Below are positions 1 through 11,500 of a DNA stretch of 64,000 nucleotides, piece by piece. How positions within the stretch are numbered: position 1 is the stretch's first letter; each line of letters opens with the position of its first letter. The DNA is from Dryomyza anilis. Its lineage: Eukaryota > Arthropoda > Insecta > Diptera > Dryomyzidae. Below the pieces are notes generated by a model. It saw only the letters and a program-made list of their open reading frames with translations, was not told where the DNA came from and searched no databases. The DNA lies in NCBI GenBank assembly GCA_951804985.1, contig OX638130.1, positions 3,128,501 to 3,192,500 on the forward strand, written 5' to 3'. The translations under genes were made by a program, and so were the position numbers.

Positions 1-132
1 CCGTTCGGATTCGGCAATAAACTGTAGGTCTCATCATTTTGAGTACAAATACAACACGCACAGCTCAAAATGGTGAGAGAGCTCGGCCGAAGTTCTATAC
101 AGGACTGTAGCGCTAAACTATTATTATTATAA
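1..132 (+). mobile_element. tRNA-derived SINE family B, 3' part cut by window edge
   Basis: The first 130 bases match the body and tail of the SINE seen complete at 47669-47975, including the GTTCGGATTCGGCAATAAAC block, the CTCGGCCGAAGTTCTATACA block and an (ATT)n tail. The tRNA-like head would lie before base 1. Confidence 0.85.
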
Positions 133-586
133 AAGCCTAGTAATATATGATAGTAATATTGGTAACTCATGTCTGTTTGTATAAACGCATTATAAAGAAA
201 CAAAAGAGGATCCAACCAATTAAGGACGACGGCAAAAAAAAAAAAAAAAAAATAATAAATAAATACACAAAAAATAAATTCAACAATGAAGTTCTTTTGT
301 CAAATTGTACCTGCAAAACCAATAACTTATTTTACGAACACACAAGATCTATCAACATTATTATCATTTACTAATAGAGCTATAGAGACCTACTTCCGTG
401 GAATAAGACGTTTGGAATTATATAGCGAGCTTTAGATTGAATGTTACTGACATGGTGACAACGAATTTAGGTGAGTATCGCTGGCTCGAATCGTGGCCCG
501 GGTGAGGTGATAATTCTTTTTTATTTTTTATCTTTTTCATTTTTTTATTATTTATTAATTAAGAATAATCAAATAAGTAAGCTATA
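133..586. other. AT-rich intergenic, no gene seen
   Basis: It holds a poly-A tract near 235-251 and A/T runs near 515-560. An open frame at 147-374 is lysine- and asparagine-rich low complexity and is not supported as a gene. Confidence 0.6.
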
Positions 587-1015
587 CCCTAGTAGAAATT
601 TGCCCGATACGCCATCGGGAAATGATCGGGTTTTCGTTGGGTAAGCCCTATTAGAGAAAATATGATCATTGCCTTTGCATGGCCTTATCATGCTTACCAT
701 CGCAGGGTTTACATTATCTAAACAGTCAATGTTCCCGATCATAGCTACATTATTTGTTTCTCATAACGAAATTAGCATCAGGCAATGATCGAGATTAATG
801 AGAGAAACCCTATTAAGCTCGTGCTCAGACAAGGCAATTGTCGGGTAAATATTAAAATGGGAAATTGCCCGATCAGTACATGATCATGGCCTGAGGTCAA
901 TACATGATCAGGACACTGCGTTACAAGGACATTATGGGCCTCGCCATATCCCGATCATCTCAAATAATGACATGATCACTTCATGACCATGGCCCTACCA
1001 AAATTTCTACTAGGG
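587..1015. mobile_element. MITE family A, complete copy
   Basis: A 429-bp element with perfect 15-bp terminal inverted repeats (CCCTAGTAGAAATTT at the left, its reverse complement at the right) flanked by TA on both sides. Two further copies occur at 44088-44951. The inside is rich in GATCGGG, GATCATG and similar GATC motifs and has no ORF. TA duplication suggests a Tc1/mariner-type origin, but another copy is flanked by AT, so the superfamily is uncertain. Confidence 0.85.
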
Positions 1016-3583
1016 TAACTAGATATAAATTTTGAATCTATACGTCTATTGATTTTTTTTATAATTTTTAATTAAAAAAAAAAAAAGTAAAGGAAAAAAA
1101 AAAGCGAAAACTAAAATTATCACCATGCGAATCTGCGATTCTGAACTAATATGGCTTACAATTTGAAATATTTAAAAAACCTACATTTTTCAACCATCCT
1201 AGTAAATATAAATCATCCAAAATTTTCAAAAATTTTAAGTTTTCACTAATGATAATTCAAACCAAAAGGTTGAACTTTTTAATGGATTTCTAACTTGAAA
1301 GTTTAAATTTGTGGTCCAGTTCAGTATAAAAAAAGTATATTTATGTTAAGAAATTAATTTTGAAAGTTTTAAATTTGATATACATACATTTTTCAACCAT
1401 ACCAATCAACCAAAATGTTTAAAAATCGTTTTGGATTTAAAATTTGATATGGATTTAAAAAAATATAGTTTTTGAGATATAGACCATTTTTCAATTTCTC
1501 ATTATTTTTCTTTTCTATTATTTTTATGATTCCAACATAAGAAGAGAATGAAATTATGTTTTCAATGTTAGACGCAGAAAACTTTTGGCTATAGTAAAAA
1601 AAAAATTTAAAACTTTACAATAAATTACAAATATTTTTATTTTAAAATATTATTATACGAAAATAAGTGTAGGACAGTGCATTTAGGTACACCTTTAAAA
1701 AATATAAAAAAATAAAAATCTTATATAGTATGTTTAAAGAAAGCTGCTAAAATGGGCGTTAAAGGTCAACAATATAGGGCCCTAGTTTATGCTATTGTAA
1801 AAAAAAGTTGCATACTTTAGGGGAATTTTTACAATTAAATTATGTATTTAATTTTATTGTAGCAGATGTTTAAAAGATACACAATAATATAATAATTACC
1901 ACATATGTATTTTAAAATTTTTAGAAACTTTTAAACCTAATTACAAACTCCAATAAACAGCATTAAGTAAAAACATAAAGTTTGCATACTTTTAGACACA
2001 TTGGTTAAACTTTCAAATAAAAAACACTTAAATTACTTAACGCCTAATATCAACAGCATATTTTAAGGCCATTTGCTTAATTAATAAAATTCTCCTCGGG
2101 CCGGCAGACGGAATCATGTGTTGCCCATAATCGAGAGCAACACCAACATTTTCCATTAATGCCAATAATGACTGAAACATAATCAACATTAAAATTTTAA
2201 CCCATGGCTTGTACGCGATAACGTTTTAAGCACCTGCCCAAAAGTATGCTACGAAAACTAGTGAGTGACATTTTCGCTGCAATTAACCACGTTAATGTAA
2301 ATTTATAATTATCGCAACCAACGCATTAAACCAGAGAGCAAACAAACGTACAGAAGACGCCAAAGATCGACAAAGAAAATACGTTGTCGTTGCCATCGTC
2401 GTTGACTTTTCCCAAAAGTAATAAATATAAAAACACCCAAAAATATGCTATAAAATAATTGCCAAACACACCAGCAATGCTATTAACAACAGTGCCCCCG
2501 AAAACAGTCAACACTTGCAGCCACCAAATGATACAAAATTTCGCTTATTTGGTGTTGGGTTTTATATTTTGAAAATGGTGGGGGGGGCGGTGGCGGTAGA
2601 AGTTGGAGGAGGTGTGGCTATAGCTACTAACGCTGATAATGCGTATATGGTGGAGAGTAAAAAGTCATTTGAACCCTTTTTTCAACACGCACATAAATTT
2701 TATGTTTTTGAATGTGTTGCTCGTAATATGTATGTGTTTCGTACTTTATCGTTGTCAACATCATTGTTTTTGTGTTGTTGTTGTTGTTATTGTCACTGCT
2801 CCTGGTATTGTTGTTGTTATAAAGGACCTATAAATATTGAAGAATGAAGAAAGCAGCAGTCAAAAACACAACTTTACACTTGCAAACACTTATTGCTTTT
2901 TTAGTTGTGGTTGTTGTTGTAAACAGGCTCCATTTTCACATACACAACACATACATACAAATTTACAGTTACGGATATAAAAGAAGCATCGATCATATTT
3001 TTCGCCTATTTTAAAATATTTTTTTTTACTCTAAAGTGATATTGAATATGTCGTATTTGAAATATATTTATTTGGCAACACTTTTAAAATGATCTAAATT
3101 CGATACTCCTCCTTAATCTCAAAATATTCAATGAAAATATATATTATATATATATATTAAATACTTTAAAAATAATAAAGTTAGTAAAGATGTATCGGAC
3201 AAAGTATTGTTGAGCATTAAAGAGGGAAAAAACATAAATTGAAAGCGTGGATAGAAAACTTCTAGAATCGAAAAGAAATCAAGAACTATACGGATATACA
3301 GCTAAACGAACAACTTTTTGATTTGGTTATCAAAATAAATAAAAAAGGGCCTCTTCAATTCGTGAAAACAATGTATATAATTTCGATTTTTGATAGCAAT
3401 TCCAAGAGTCTTGCTCATTAAGTTATGTCTCGAGTTCAAAAATCTCGCTCTTTGCTTTTTAATCAACAGTTGATTGATTTTTTAACAGACAAAATCAATT
3501 AGTTTCCTAAATCCAGAAGAATATACCTGTTTAATTTTTTGACAATAAAAGTGAATCCAGCAGTAGAAAGCACTTAATTTTTA
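1016..3583. other. Intergenic, no gene seen; mixed-composition island at about 2040-2960
   Basis: Mostly AT-rich single-copy sequence. Between about 2040 and 2960 the composition is more even, with TTG/GTT and GGGGGCGGTGGCGG runs and no obvious repeat. Short open frames here lack gene-like composition. The island could be regulatory sequence; nothing proves it. Confidence 0.4.
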
Positions 3584-4364
3584 TTATACCTTACACCTAT
3601 GAGGACAGGGTATATTAACTTTGTGCATATATTGTAACGCCCCTTAGGAGGCGTGTCCGGTATGGAAAAGTATATATATTCTTGATCAGCATCACTACCC
3701 GAGTCCATTTAGCCATGTCCGTCTGTCTGTCTGTCTGTCCGTCTTGCTGTCTTGCTGTCTTGCTGTCCGAATACAGAATAACTTGAGAAATACTGATCAG
3801 AATGCGATGAAATTTCGTCTCAATATATTTTATCCAAAAGTAGGAACTGAGTTTGAAAATGAGCCAAATCGGTCAACGGACACGCCCACCTCCCATACAA
3901 GTCACTTTTATATAACTCTTTCGGAACTAATAACTCGAAAAGTATTTAAGGTATAGTTATAAAATTTAAAAGGTATTGTTAGAATTCACCTAAAAATATG
4001 TGGTCCAAAAATGGGCGTGATCCGCCCACTTTTTTTTTTCATTATTTCCCGGGTTTTCATAGTGGAAATTTGATCCGTAAATTATTAAAATCAAATCTAT
4101 GAAATATTAGCCTTTCAAAATTTTAAATATAGGCGTGGTCCGCCCAATTACACTTTTCAAATTTTTTTTTAGTTTTTTATACTTTATATAATTTTTTAAT
4201 TTATGGGGATATAAGACGTAAATTTCTGATATATGAATTATATTCTGAGGGTTAATATACCCACCAAAGGTGTAGGGTATTCCATTGTCGGGCCCGACCG
4301 ACTATAAAAATCCGCCCCATGAGACCGAACTTACCCATGTGACCTAACTTTCCCAACTCGTTTT
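3584..4364 (+). mobile_element. DINE-1/mini-me-like repeat, subfamily a
   Basis: It begins TTATACCTTACACC and carries the module AAGTATATATATTCTTGATC followed by a GTCT/GTCC/TTGCTGTC microsatellite (3718-3768). It ends with GGTGTAGGGTATT, a GTCGGGCCCGAC palindrome and CCCAACTCG. A second copy lies inverted at 45931-46767. The module is characteristic of DINE-1-like non-autonomous Helentrons of flies; the assignment is from remembered family features. Confidence 0.7.
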
Positions 4365-5417
4365 TAATTAATAAGGAATTTAGTTTCCAAATATTAAGAA
4401 GTTAAATTGTAGAATTTAAGTAACATTTTATTGATATTATTCAATATTCAATACAAATTCCTCTTCAGTTTAAGAAGTTTATTTATCTTCGTAAATCAAC
4501 TCCAAAACAAAGAATTTCGTATCAAATATGAGCAAATCCAGAAAACCTTTAACTTTTGAGGTTGACAAAATAAAAAATATGTACCAGCTCTTTTGCATAT
4601 AAGCTTATAGGCCCTTATGCAATATAAATCCATTTGCGTGCTTCACTTTTAATAAAATCCGTCAAAGATATAGGTTGGTAACGCTTTATTGGTTCAAAAT
4701 TATAAAGAATATGGGTTATTTTGAGGGTAAAACATAATGTAATGGATCAAACACATTTTAGTCCGATCAAATTTAAATAATATATTAAAAGTTATTTTTA
4801 GGAAATGCACGCTGCAAAAAAAGCGCTCTCCTAAACATAATTTTGCAGGCATTACATATATCATTGGAGCTTTATGGAAACAAAAGTATTATAGCATTGC
4901 CAAACATTATTATAATAACAACCAAACATATTTATGTTCAGAATGACATTTTATTTACATGTAAACATATTGATGTTTACATTTCATATTAATGTAAAAA
5001 AAGTAAATTTAGTGCTTACATTTTAAAACAATATTCATTTTTTCCCTTTTTTTAAATTACATTTTATTTTTATTTATATTATATAATTATAAATTATTAT
5101 TTTTTTTCTTTTACTTATACTTAATTATTTTATTTCCATCTCTTGTGCCTATTTTGAGCTCATTGAATTACGGATTAATTGGATATTTCATAAACAGCCA
5201 CTATCTGGTATTAACAGTGATTTGAGGTACTTAAACAAATTCATCCACCAAAAAGAACTTTTGAACTATATGAAAAGTATTAGTGTGAATGTTACTGAGT
5301 GCTAAAAGTAGGCAGCGTTGTTATTTATTTGTAATGCCAAACATAAATATAATTAAAGCGTTGTCATACTAATTCTATTATTTTAAAATTCATTGTCACC
5401 CATCAAATAATCAAATA
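4365..5417. other. AT-rich intergenic, no gene seen
   Basis: Long A/T-rich stretches (for example 5040-5120) and no open frame with coding character. Confidence 0.5.
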
Positions 5418-5605
5418 AAGGGGTTATCAACAGGGACGCTACAAAAGTAGAGCGACAGGGACAGCAAATGACGCCATATTTCTTGCCGCTCTTTTGACAT
5501 TTCTCTTCAGTAAGGTTTGCCATTTCATGATGGAAAGATATACGAATTAGAATTTCGGTAGTAAATTTTAATAATTTCGACTCGTTTTGGCTCGTTTTTT
5601 TTCGA
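5418..5605 (+). mobile_element. Mariner-type MITE, single arm
   Basis: The arm reads CAACAGGGACGCTACAAAAG onward and matches the left arm of the hairpin element at 23277-23578, including the Met-Glu-Arg-Tyr-Thr coding start (ATGGAAAGATATACG). After that it runs into the inverted internal segment (TAATAATTTCGACTCG). The right arm is missing. Confidence 0.65.
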
Positions 5606-6157
5606 ATGTTCCATCATGTCTTTGTTAAGGTGTTAAGGTGTTAAGGGAACATTGACAAGTCATATCTTAAAATCTTTAACTTTAACTCCTTTATAAAAAA
5701 GTTAGATACGAAAAGAGTATTCCTGAAAGCAGCGCCTCACACGTTGAAAAGAAGGAGACATTTTTGTTTTCATTCCAAATGTTGTATCCTACCTCCACCT
5801 CTGTCCAAATTTCGTTTGGGATATGGCACACTTATGCGACATATATATTTTTTGTATTTTGGTATTAGCTAGCGATTGTATTCAAATTTGTAGCGATATC
5901 TTGCAAGCCGTAGCAATAGTAATGATTAGAACGACACAAAACGTGCGCGTATCATAGGTATTTTTGACGCTTTTCTTACTTTGGCCACATGTATCAAATG
6001 GACAGAGCAACTTATGGAGTTAAAAATGGTTGAGATTTATTAATTTAAGTATTCTTAACAATATTTAATTAAAATGTAAAATATAAAAAATAACAACATT
6101 GTTATTCATTGATTTATGTCGATATTATAAATGTTAAAAGTATTCTGGATTTGCTCA
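5606..6157. other. Intergenic, no gene seen
   Basis: AT-rich single-copy sequence between two MITEs. No coding or RNA feature is recognised. Confidence 0.5.
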
Positions 6158-6382
6158 TACACCCTAAAAAAAATACTATATAAATAATAGTTTTTTTTAC
6201 TATTAAAAATAGTCAATAGGATAAATTATTTTTTTAATCGGAAAATACCATTAAGTACTAGAATATGCTATGACATTGCCATTGAGTTTATATGAACAGA
6301 TTAATTTATTGTATACTATTAAATCAATAATTGTCCTATTGACCAATTTTAATGGGATTTGAAGGAATTTTTTCTGGATGTA
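6158..6382 (+). mobile_element. MITE family B
   Basis: A 225-bp element starting TACACCCTAAAAAAAATAC and ending TTTTTTCTGGATGTA. It is the diverged reverse complement of the copy at 45208-45431, whose terminal inverted repeats are perfect. There is no ORF. Flanking duplications are not clear. Confidence 0.75.
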
Positions 6383-8756
6383 TAAGAGAACGATAGAGCT
6401 CGTCCTAGATTTTTAAAGCGGTTCCGTTAAAGATCCAAAACATTTTTCGGGTCTCGAATAAAATGCTTTTCAGACAACAAATTGAATATAACGACTCCAC
6501 AAGTAAAATCTCTAGATCTAAATTCAACCGAAAATTTATCGAAAATTGTGAAAAGGCGACTTGGATCGATAAAGATAAATTAAGGGGAATATTGAACAAG
6601 CATTTTTTTTGTGTTTTAAAATTATTTTTTTTAAATTAGCTAATTTTATTTTGTTTCTTAAATCTTATTATGTATAAATTATTTTTATTTATTTCAGTAT
6701 AACAAATGAACTTTTTGTATTCGTGTAAAAGCGTTGACAAAAGTATAAAACTAAATTGTTTTTTTAAGATTTTATGATTTAATATAAAATGTTTTACCTA
6801 ATTTTTAAGTCCATCACTGTATACAAGCAAATGCGATACTTTTTGGTAACATTTATGGTGATGAAATGCGTTTTGAAAGTCAATTTAAAATGACTGTTGT
6901 TGTTGTTGTTAACGCCTGTAACAACTATAAGCATTTGTTGTTGTTGTTGTAATGTTCATCATTATAATGAGCATGTGTTAGTAGTACTAGTGGTAGTAGT
7001 GCCACTAACACCAAAATTTACAGGCAATAATTTATTTTTGGCTTTATGCGCGTTCGCTCCATTGCCCTTTGCATACTTTTAGGCACCTCATGCGTCACAA
7101 AAGGCATTTTAATGTGTTGCGGGCGTGAAACGTTAATGTTACTTTTTTTTCTTACTCCTCCACTTCTTCTTCTCTACTACTTTTTGTTAATGCTTTATTA
7201 ATGAACAGCAGGAATTCACATTAGTGCCTGGCAAATGCAAACGCGCGTCCATTTCTGAAGTCATTTTGTTAAAATATGATGCCTAAAGTTAGGCTATAAG
7301 TTTAACAATTAAAAAAAATTTAAATGGCTTTGTCTTACAAACGTGTAAAAGTTTTATTTTTCTTGTTGTTGCAAAAGGTTGATAATTAGAAAATTTACGA
7401 ATGCGCAAAAGTATGCAAAGGTTTTTGAAAGTTTAGTTTTAACATGATTTTTAAATTACAATTATGACTAAAAGTATGCAACAGTTTTTGAAAGAATGCA
7501 ATTACTTCTATATTTTATAAAAATATTAATCCTAGGTCTTGCCCAAGTTTTCTATCATAGGGTTAAAAGGTAATCAAAAGTTTGAAATTCAAATTTACAA
7601 TACATAAAAATTCAGAATACAAAATTTAAATTTTGTTTAATTTTAGCATTCTGTTGTACTAGGTTTTTTTTTAAACTAATATGAAGAAAATAGTTCTAAA
7701 TAAACGTTTAAAAAAATGCCATATTTTCCATGCTCTACCACTCAACAGGTTGCTCATTCTTGACCATTTTTCACTGCCTTCAACTTGACTATAATTTTTG
7801 CTGTCCCCCAAAAACTAATGTAGCATAACCTTTGGCTGACAGCCAGGCACCGACATTGACAAACGTTTAACATAATTTCATCGACTTGACCATTAAACCT
7901 TTTCTGGTGCGTGCGGAGGGCACTCCAGACGCCAAGTGTTACAACGTTTAACCCTTGTCAGATGCGAAAACTATTAAAAAAAAGTATCAAATGACATTTA
8001 TTGAATGGGTGGACATTGGTATTGTGTGTGACAGCGGCCACCTTTTCAATGTTCTTACAAATTATGTCCTAAATACCCTAAATAAAAAAAGGAAAAAAGA
8101 AAGAAAAAAAAGCAGAAAAAAACCTCATGAAATCAACCCGAACTTTCAACATATGGTCAAATCAATTACATAAATCATTAGCATCTTTTGTAGCCAATTT
8201 TCTTGTAATTTGCTGCAAGGACTCAACGTAGCAAGGACATGTGCTTTTTTTTGCTGTTATTTGTATGGGTTGCGTGTTAGCGAATACTTTCTCACTCACA
8301 TTCTGTGAAATCGTTTTTTAATATGAAAAGTGTGAAAGAAAATAATATGCTTCGCAAAAAAAAAACTACTCTTTCGAAAGTATTTTTTCCCTCAATATTT
8401 TGGGGATATTCTTGAGTTTTTTGTAGACAGACACACGATAAACCACTGTGCGGTGCGACAACCCTTCTGTGGCAATTTCTTATAATTTTGTCCTTCTTCT
8501 CGTTGTTTGTTGTCTTTTTTTGGCGTGTAAATGACACTTAAATTGTTGCTTTTGTGCTTTGCTATAAAAAAGCTATACATTTTCTGATTTTTTATTGCTT
8601 TTTTATTTGCTTTAAGTGTGTGGCGAAATATAGCTGATTGATAAAGAAGAACACTAGGCGGCAATGGGGTTGTAATAGAGAATATGCAATAAAAATATAT
8701 TATCAATGGGTAGCTGTTAATCAGGGTTTTTGGATGGGTATTTGTAGATACTAAAA
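6383..8756. other. Intergenic, no gene seen; TTG microsatellites
   Basis: Contains (TTG)n runs at about 6895-6912 and 6934-6951, and a mixed-composition island at about 7740-8060. Open frames at 7955-8173 and 8292-8706 end in lysine- or asparagine-rich low complexity and are not supported as genes. Confidence 0.4.
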
Positions 8757-9703
8757 TTTTTATACCCTACACTAAGAGTGAAAGGGTATATTCAGTTTGG
8801 TACGCCGTTTGTAACACCCAGAAGGAAGCATCTCCGGTATGGAAAAGTATATATATTCTTGATCAGCATGACCTCCTGAGTCGATTTAGCGATGTCCGTC
8901 TGTCCGTCTGTCTGTCCGTCTGTCTGTCTGTCCGTCTGTCTGTCTGTCTGTCTGTTGAAATCCCTACTACTTTTAAAATTGAAGAGCTAAATAAATGAAA
9001 CTTATAACTTAGATTACTAATATACCTACGCTGTATGTGCGAAAAAATTGGCGAGATCGGTCCATTGTGACCTATGATCCGACCACTTATGTTCAAATAC
9101 CTCATATAAAATGTACATATAAAGATCAATTTTTATGTATACGTGCTTAGGTAAACTTTTTTGGTCAAATATATATTGACATCATGCTCAAGTACGTGAT
9201 AATAATGTTTTCCGTCGAAAAGACCTGTGGTTCATTAAAAAAAAAATCGAAATTCGGTACACCTACCCATTTGTAAATATGGGTATCAAATGAATGGAAA
9301 TTCTTCAACGATTGAATGTTTGTAGTATTTTCAGGATTCGTATACCCTGGTGACCTATATATCACTTTGAATGGTAACCACACATATGTGTAGGGTATTT
9401 ATAGTCGGCTTAGACCGACTATAATTTTGATAATCCTTACTATCATAATTACACCGGCCTCAGCAGTCCAGAGGTAGCGCGCTGGACTTGCATTCTGAAG
9501 GTCTCGGGTTCGAATCCCGGCTTGGGCATGGGCGCTCGTGGTGATATTAACCACAAAATTGTAGGGAATAGATTTCACAGTACAATGGATATAGTCTGTC
9601 TGAGTGCTGTGTATCTTAGTAGATATTCCAAAATAAAATAAAAAAAAAAAAAAAAACACCTACTTTAAAATTTCCCAAGTGATCTAACCTTCCCAACTGG
9701 TTT
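8757..9703 (+). mobile_element. DINE-1/mini-me-like repeat, subfamily b, interrupted by a SINE
   Basis: Begins TTTTATACCCTACACTAAG, carries the TATATATATTCTTGATCAG module and a GTCC/GTCT microsatellite (8897-8955). Near its 3' end is the hairpin TAGTCGGCTTAGACCGACTA and it ends near CCCAACTGG. It is nearly identical to 35305-36090, which lacks the SINE. Short frames inside it are repeat translations, not genes. Confidence 0.75.
9456..9655 (+). mobile_element. tRNA-derived SINE family A inside the DINE-like repeat
   Basis: A 200-bp SINE starting GGCCTCAGCAG. A pol III box A-like TAGCGCGCTGG lies at 9475-9485 and box B GGTTCGAATCC at 9507-9517; the tail is A-rich. ACACC occurs on both sides (9451-9455 and 9656-9660), and the uninterrupted sequence is visible in the paralogous repeat at 35305-36090. 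Confidence 0.9.
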
Positions 9704-9779
9704 ATATTTGCTATCGATATATTTTAAAGGCAGTTAATATTATTGGCACTAAGAGGTACTAAAAAAAATCAATGTATTT

Positions 9780-10585
9780 GACTAAAATTAGGAATTTTTA
9801 GAGAAAATTTGAATTTTTAGTGAAAAATTGAATTATTAGTGAAAATTTGAATTTTTAGTGAAAAATTGACTTTTTAGTGAAAAATTGACTTTTTAGTGAA
9901 AAATTGAATATTTATTGAAAAATTTAATTTTTAGTGAAAAATTTAATTTTTAGTGAAAAATTGGATTTTTAGTGAAAAATTGAATTTTTAGTGAAAAATT
10001 GAATTTTTAGTGAAAAATTGAATTTTTAGTGAAAAATTGAATTTTTAGTGAAAAATTGAATTTTTAGTGAAAAATTGAATTTTAGTGAAAAATTGAAATT
10101 TTAGTGAAAAATTGAATTTTTTGTGAAAAATTGAATTTTTTGTGAAAAATTGAATTTTTAGTGAAAAATTGAATTTTTAGTGAAAAATTAAATTTTCAGT
10201 GAAAATTTGAATTTTCAGTGAAAAATTGAATTTTTAGTGAAAAATTGAAATTTTAGTTAAAAGTTCAATTTTTAGTGAAAAATTGAATTTTTAGTGAAAA
10301 ATTGAATTTTTAATGAAAATTGATTTTTTGTGAAAAATTTATTTTTAGTGAAAAAATTAATTTTTAGTGAAAAATGAAATTTTCAGTGAAAAATTGAATT
10401 TTTAGTCAAAAATTTAATTTATAGTGAAAAATTAATTTTTAATGAAAAACTGAATTTTTAGTGAAAAATTGAATTTTTAGTGAAATTTTTAATTTTTAGT
10501 GAAATTAAATTTTTAATGAAATTAAATTTTTAGTGAAAAATTGAATTTTTAGTGAAAAATTGTTTTTTTTAAATCGAATTTTTGG
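9780..10585. repeat. 19-bp minisatellite array, unit TTTTTAGTGAAAAATTGAA
   Basis: About 40 tandem copies with point changes. The same unit or its reverse complement recurs at 15838-17215, 54930-55815, 57310-57495 and 61260-61670. Central copies (about 9990-10090) are the most uniform. Confidence 0.9.
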
Positions 10586-11500
10586 TGAACAATTTAGTTA
10601 AATGCATTTCTTAATTTATTGCACACCGTTTATACTATATTTGGCTACTGTTTTTTATTCTTCACGTGATTTACAACGTTATTGAACTTTGGCGACAGTT
10701 TCACTTCTTTTGTGGCTTTGCTATGTTGTTTAATTTTAAGAGACCCTTTTTTTTGGGCGTCGCTTTTAGTTAACCATATAAATAATGCAACTTTTTGTAG
10801 AAAAGGTCCAAAAACAAATATAAAAGTAAAAAATATATAGAATAAATAGCAGTAGATTGGAAAAAAGCGAAAACAAATTCTCGAAAAAATAAAAAAGTTA
10901 AATAAAGGGTGGCGTGTAGCTGTCAAATAAATTTTTAACGCTGTTATTCATGCAAAACCCTTTTCATGATATCGAGTGGCGAGTCTGTGAACGAACCACA
11001 GTGACAATGTTGCTTTATTTTACGGATAATTAAAAGCAATTTGTATTGAATTTTATTATAAAAAGTGTTTTGAATGAGAAAAAGTATAATAAAATATTAA
11101 GAAAAGTAAAAAGCGTTAAAAAATAAATTCAAAGCTTTCACTAAAAAATATGATGTTTGAATATTTTAAATATGAGAATGAATAAAAAATCTAATTTATT
11201 TAAAAATAGCTTTTATAAATCTGGCAACATTATTTTGTTTCTCCTTAAATTTAAATACTTAAAATAATTTCAAAATAAGAACAAAGTCGGCTTTAAAGCT
11301 AGTAACAGCTTTTGACAGATAAATATGAGAAAATTGTCAAAAAAAGCTGATACTTTTTTTAAAGACGACTTTATTTCATTTATTTGCTAGGCAGATAGTT
11401 TTTCTGTAGTCGTAATTTCAGCAGACATACGGACAGACAACTGGACATCGATATGCTTCTATGTGGGTATTACAAATAGTTGTTAAAATTAAGAACTAAT
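10586..11500. other. AT-rich intergenic, no gene seen
   Basis: Single-copy sequence between the minisatellite and the RTE-like LINE. A 93-residue open frame on the - strand (10645-10926) starts from a non-ATG codon and has no recognised domain. Confidence 0.4.

Noticed and set aside
147..374. 75-residue frame
   Set aside because: Low-complexity lysine/asparagine composition over a poly-A tract.
8863..9129. 88-residue frame, and its 102-residue counterpart at 35410-35718
   Set aside because: Both are translations of the DINE-like repeat and its microsatellite.
9456..9530. Functional tRNA gene
   Set aside because: Same box A/box B pattern occurs in four dispersed SINE copies with A-rich tails.
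9780..10585. CRISPR-like array
   Set aside because: Units are directly abutting with no unique spacers, in an animal genome; it is a minisatellite.
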